Below, piece after piece: positions 63,623 through 64,000 of a stretch of 64,000 bases of DNA. This DNA comes from Mycolicibacterium iranicum (GTDB lineage Bacteria > Actinomycetota > Actinomycetes > Mycobacteriales > Mycobacteriaceae). The stretch is from contig NZ_LQPC01000027.1 in the NCBI RefSeq assembly GCF_002101705.1, forward strand, positions 62,001-126,000, given 5' to 3'. A model generated the notes under the pieces. It was not told the origin of the DNA. It made no database searches and was given only the letters and a program-made list of their open reading frames with translations. How positions within the stretch are numbered: position 1 is the stretch's first letter; every line of letters begins with the position of its first letter. Both the position numbers and the translations under genes were made by a program.

Positions 63623-64000
63623 TTATTGCGCCTGACTCACCGAAGACATATGGAAGTCCGGGATTCGCAGTGACGGCATCTTTGCGCGCGTCGCCCAGTC
63701 GCCCCACTCCCGGGGCAGCGTCACCTCGCTTACGCCGGCTTCACTCGCGCGCCGCAGCAGGTCCAGCGGGCTCTCATTGAACCGAAAGTTGTTCACCGCC
63801 GCGGTGACCTGACCGTCCTCGACCAGATAGACCCCGTCGCGCGTCAACCCCGTCAGCAGCAGCACCGACGGGTCGACCTCGCGGATGTACCACAGCGTGG
63901 ACAGCAGCAGGCCTCGCTCGGTACTTGCGATCATCTCCTGCAGGCTGGCCGTGCCACCGGTCATCAAAAGGTTGTCCGCGCCGACCGCGACCGGTGCGCC
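63623..64000 (-). CDS. TldD/PmbA-family protein, C-terminal part
   Basis: Partial gene: 125 residues are visible and the 5' part is beyond base 64000. The end matches the TldD/TldE C-terminal domain: RGLLLSTLWYIREVDPSVLL, then LTGLTRDGVYLVEDGQ and NNFRFNESPLDLLRRA. In actinobacteria two neighbouring genes of this family are usual. The HExxH metal motif of TldD would be in the missing part, so TldD and TldE cannot be told apart. The stop is seven bases before the AhpD-like start. Confidence 0.85.
   Translation of the reverse strand, partial: GAPVAVGADNLLMTGGTASLQEMIASTERGLLLSTLWYIREVDPSVLLLTGLTRDGVYLVEDGQVTAAVNNFRFNESPLDLLRRASEAGVSEVTLPREWGDWATRAKMPSLRIPDFHMSSVSQAQ

Overview
The window is high-GC DNA from a fast-growing mycobacterium (Mycolicibacterium-like). 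The evidence is the mycobacterial FAS-II cluster (mabR, fabD, acpM, kasA, kasB, accD6), the mycothiol-dependent enzyme MscR, AhpE and a gene order that follows M. tuberculosis Rv2238c-Rv2260 over much of its length. Ortholog names come from recalled M. tuberculosis proteins, not from a search.

Left end (1-8.7 kb): the right part of an integrated phage-derived element next to a tRNA-Val gene. It has a large terminase, a small HTH protein of terminase-small-subunit type, about 700 bp of repeat-rich non-coding DNA, a RepA-like ATPase, an excisionase-like gene divergent from a second HTH gene, a tyrosine integrase and a GIY-YIG protein whose GTG start overlaps the integrase stop. The order recalls phiRv2 and phage-inducible islands. 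The left end of the element is outside the window.

8.7-25.6 kb: conserved core. ahpE, a DUF3052 gene and a lipoprotein gene precede aceE. The PucR-type regulator mabR follows, then fabD-acpM-kasA-kasB-accD6, which elongates meromycolate precursors and supplies malonyl-CoA. A perfect dyad upstream of fabD is a candidate MabR operator. Convergent to this lies glpD1 with a TetR gene; divergent from them are an AGPS-like flavoprotein and a diacylglycerol kinase gene, together forming a glycerolipid set. DUF1905 and DUF3145 genes follow.

25.7-34.7 kb: a serine beta-lactamase-like hydrolase, a methyltransferase, a LuxR/TPR regulator, mscR with its partner metallo-beta-lactamase-fold gene, a SHOCT membrane protein, a SABATH-type carboxyl methyltransferase, a DapB-N-like dehydrogenase and a secreted protein.

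34.8-46 kb: a four-gene peptide ABC transporter operon followed by an SDR gene; a secreted protein made of two repeated modules and an acidic tail; a second DapB-N-like dehydrogenase with a KshA-like Rieske oxygenase and a divergent TetR gene; an AzlCD branched-chain amino acid exporter.

46-64 kb: an alpha/beta hydrolase converging on a thermolysin-type secreted metalloprotease, then ABM, NUDIX, PhoD-like, POT-transporter, DUF427 and MscS genes. An unusual proteasome-like Ntn-hydrolase with Thr1, Asp17 and Lys33 follows, then an orphan TctC-type binding lipoprotein, a GAF/PP2C phosphatase, an SDR and EamA pair, a DsbA-like protein, DUF3703, an F420/FMN split-barrel protein, a CAT-anticodon tRNA, an AhpD-like protein and the C-terminal part of a TldD/PmbA protein cut by the window edge.

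The least ordinary parts are the integrated element (an integrase with an inserted winged helix, the coupled GIY-YIG gene and the divergent operator region), the proteasome-like hydrolase and the two-module secreted protein.
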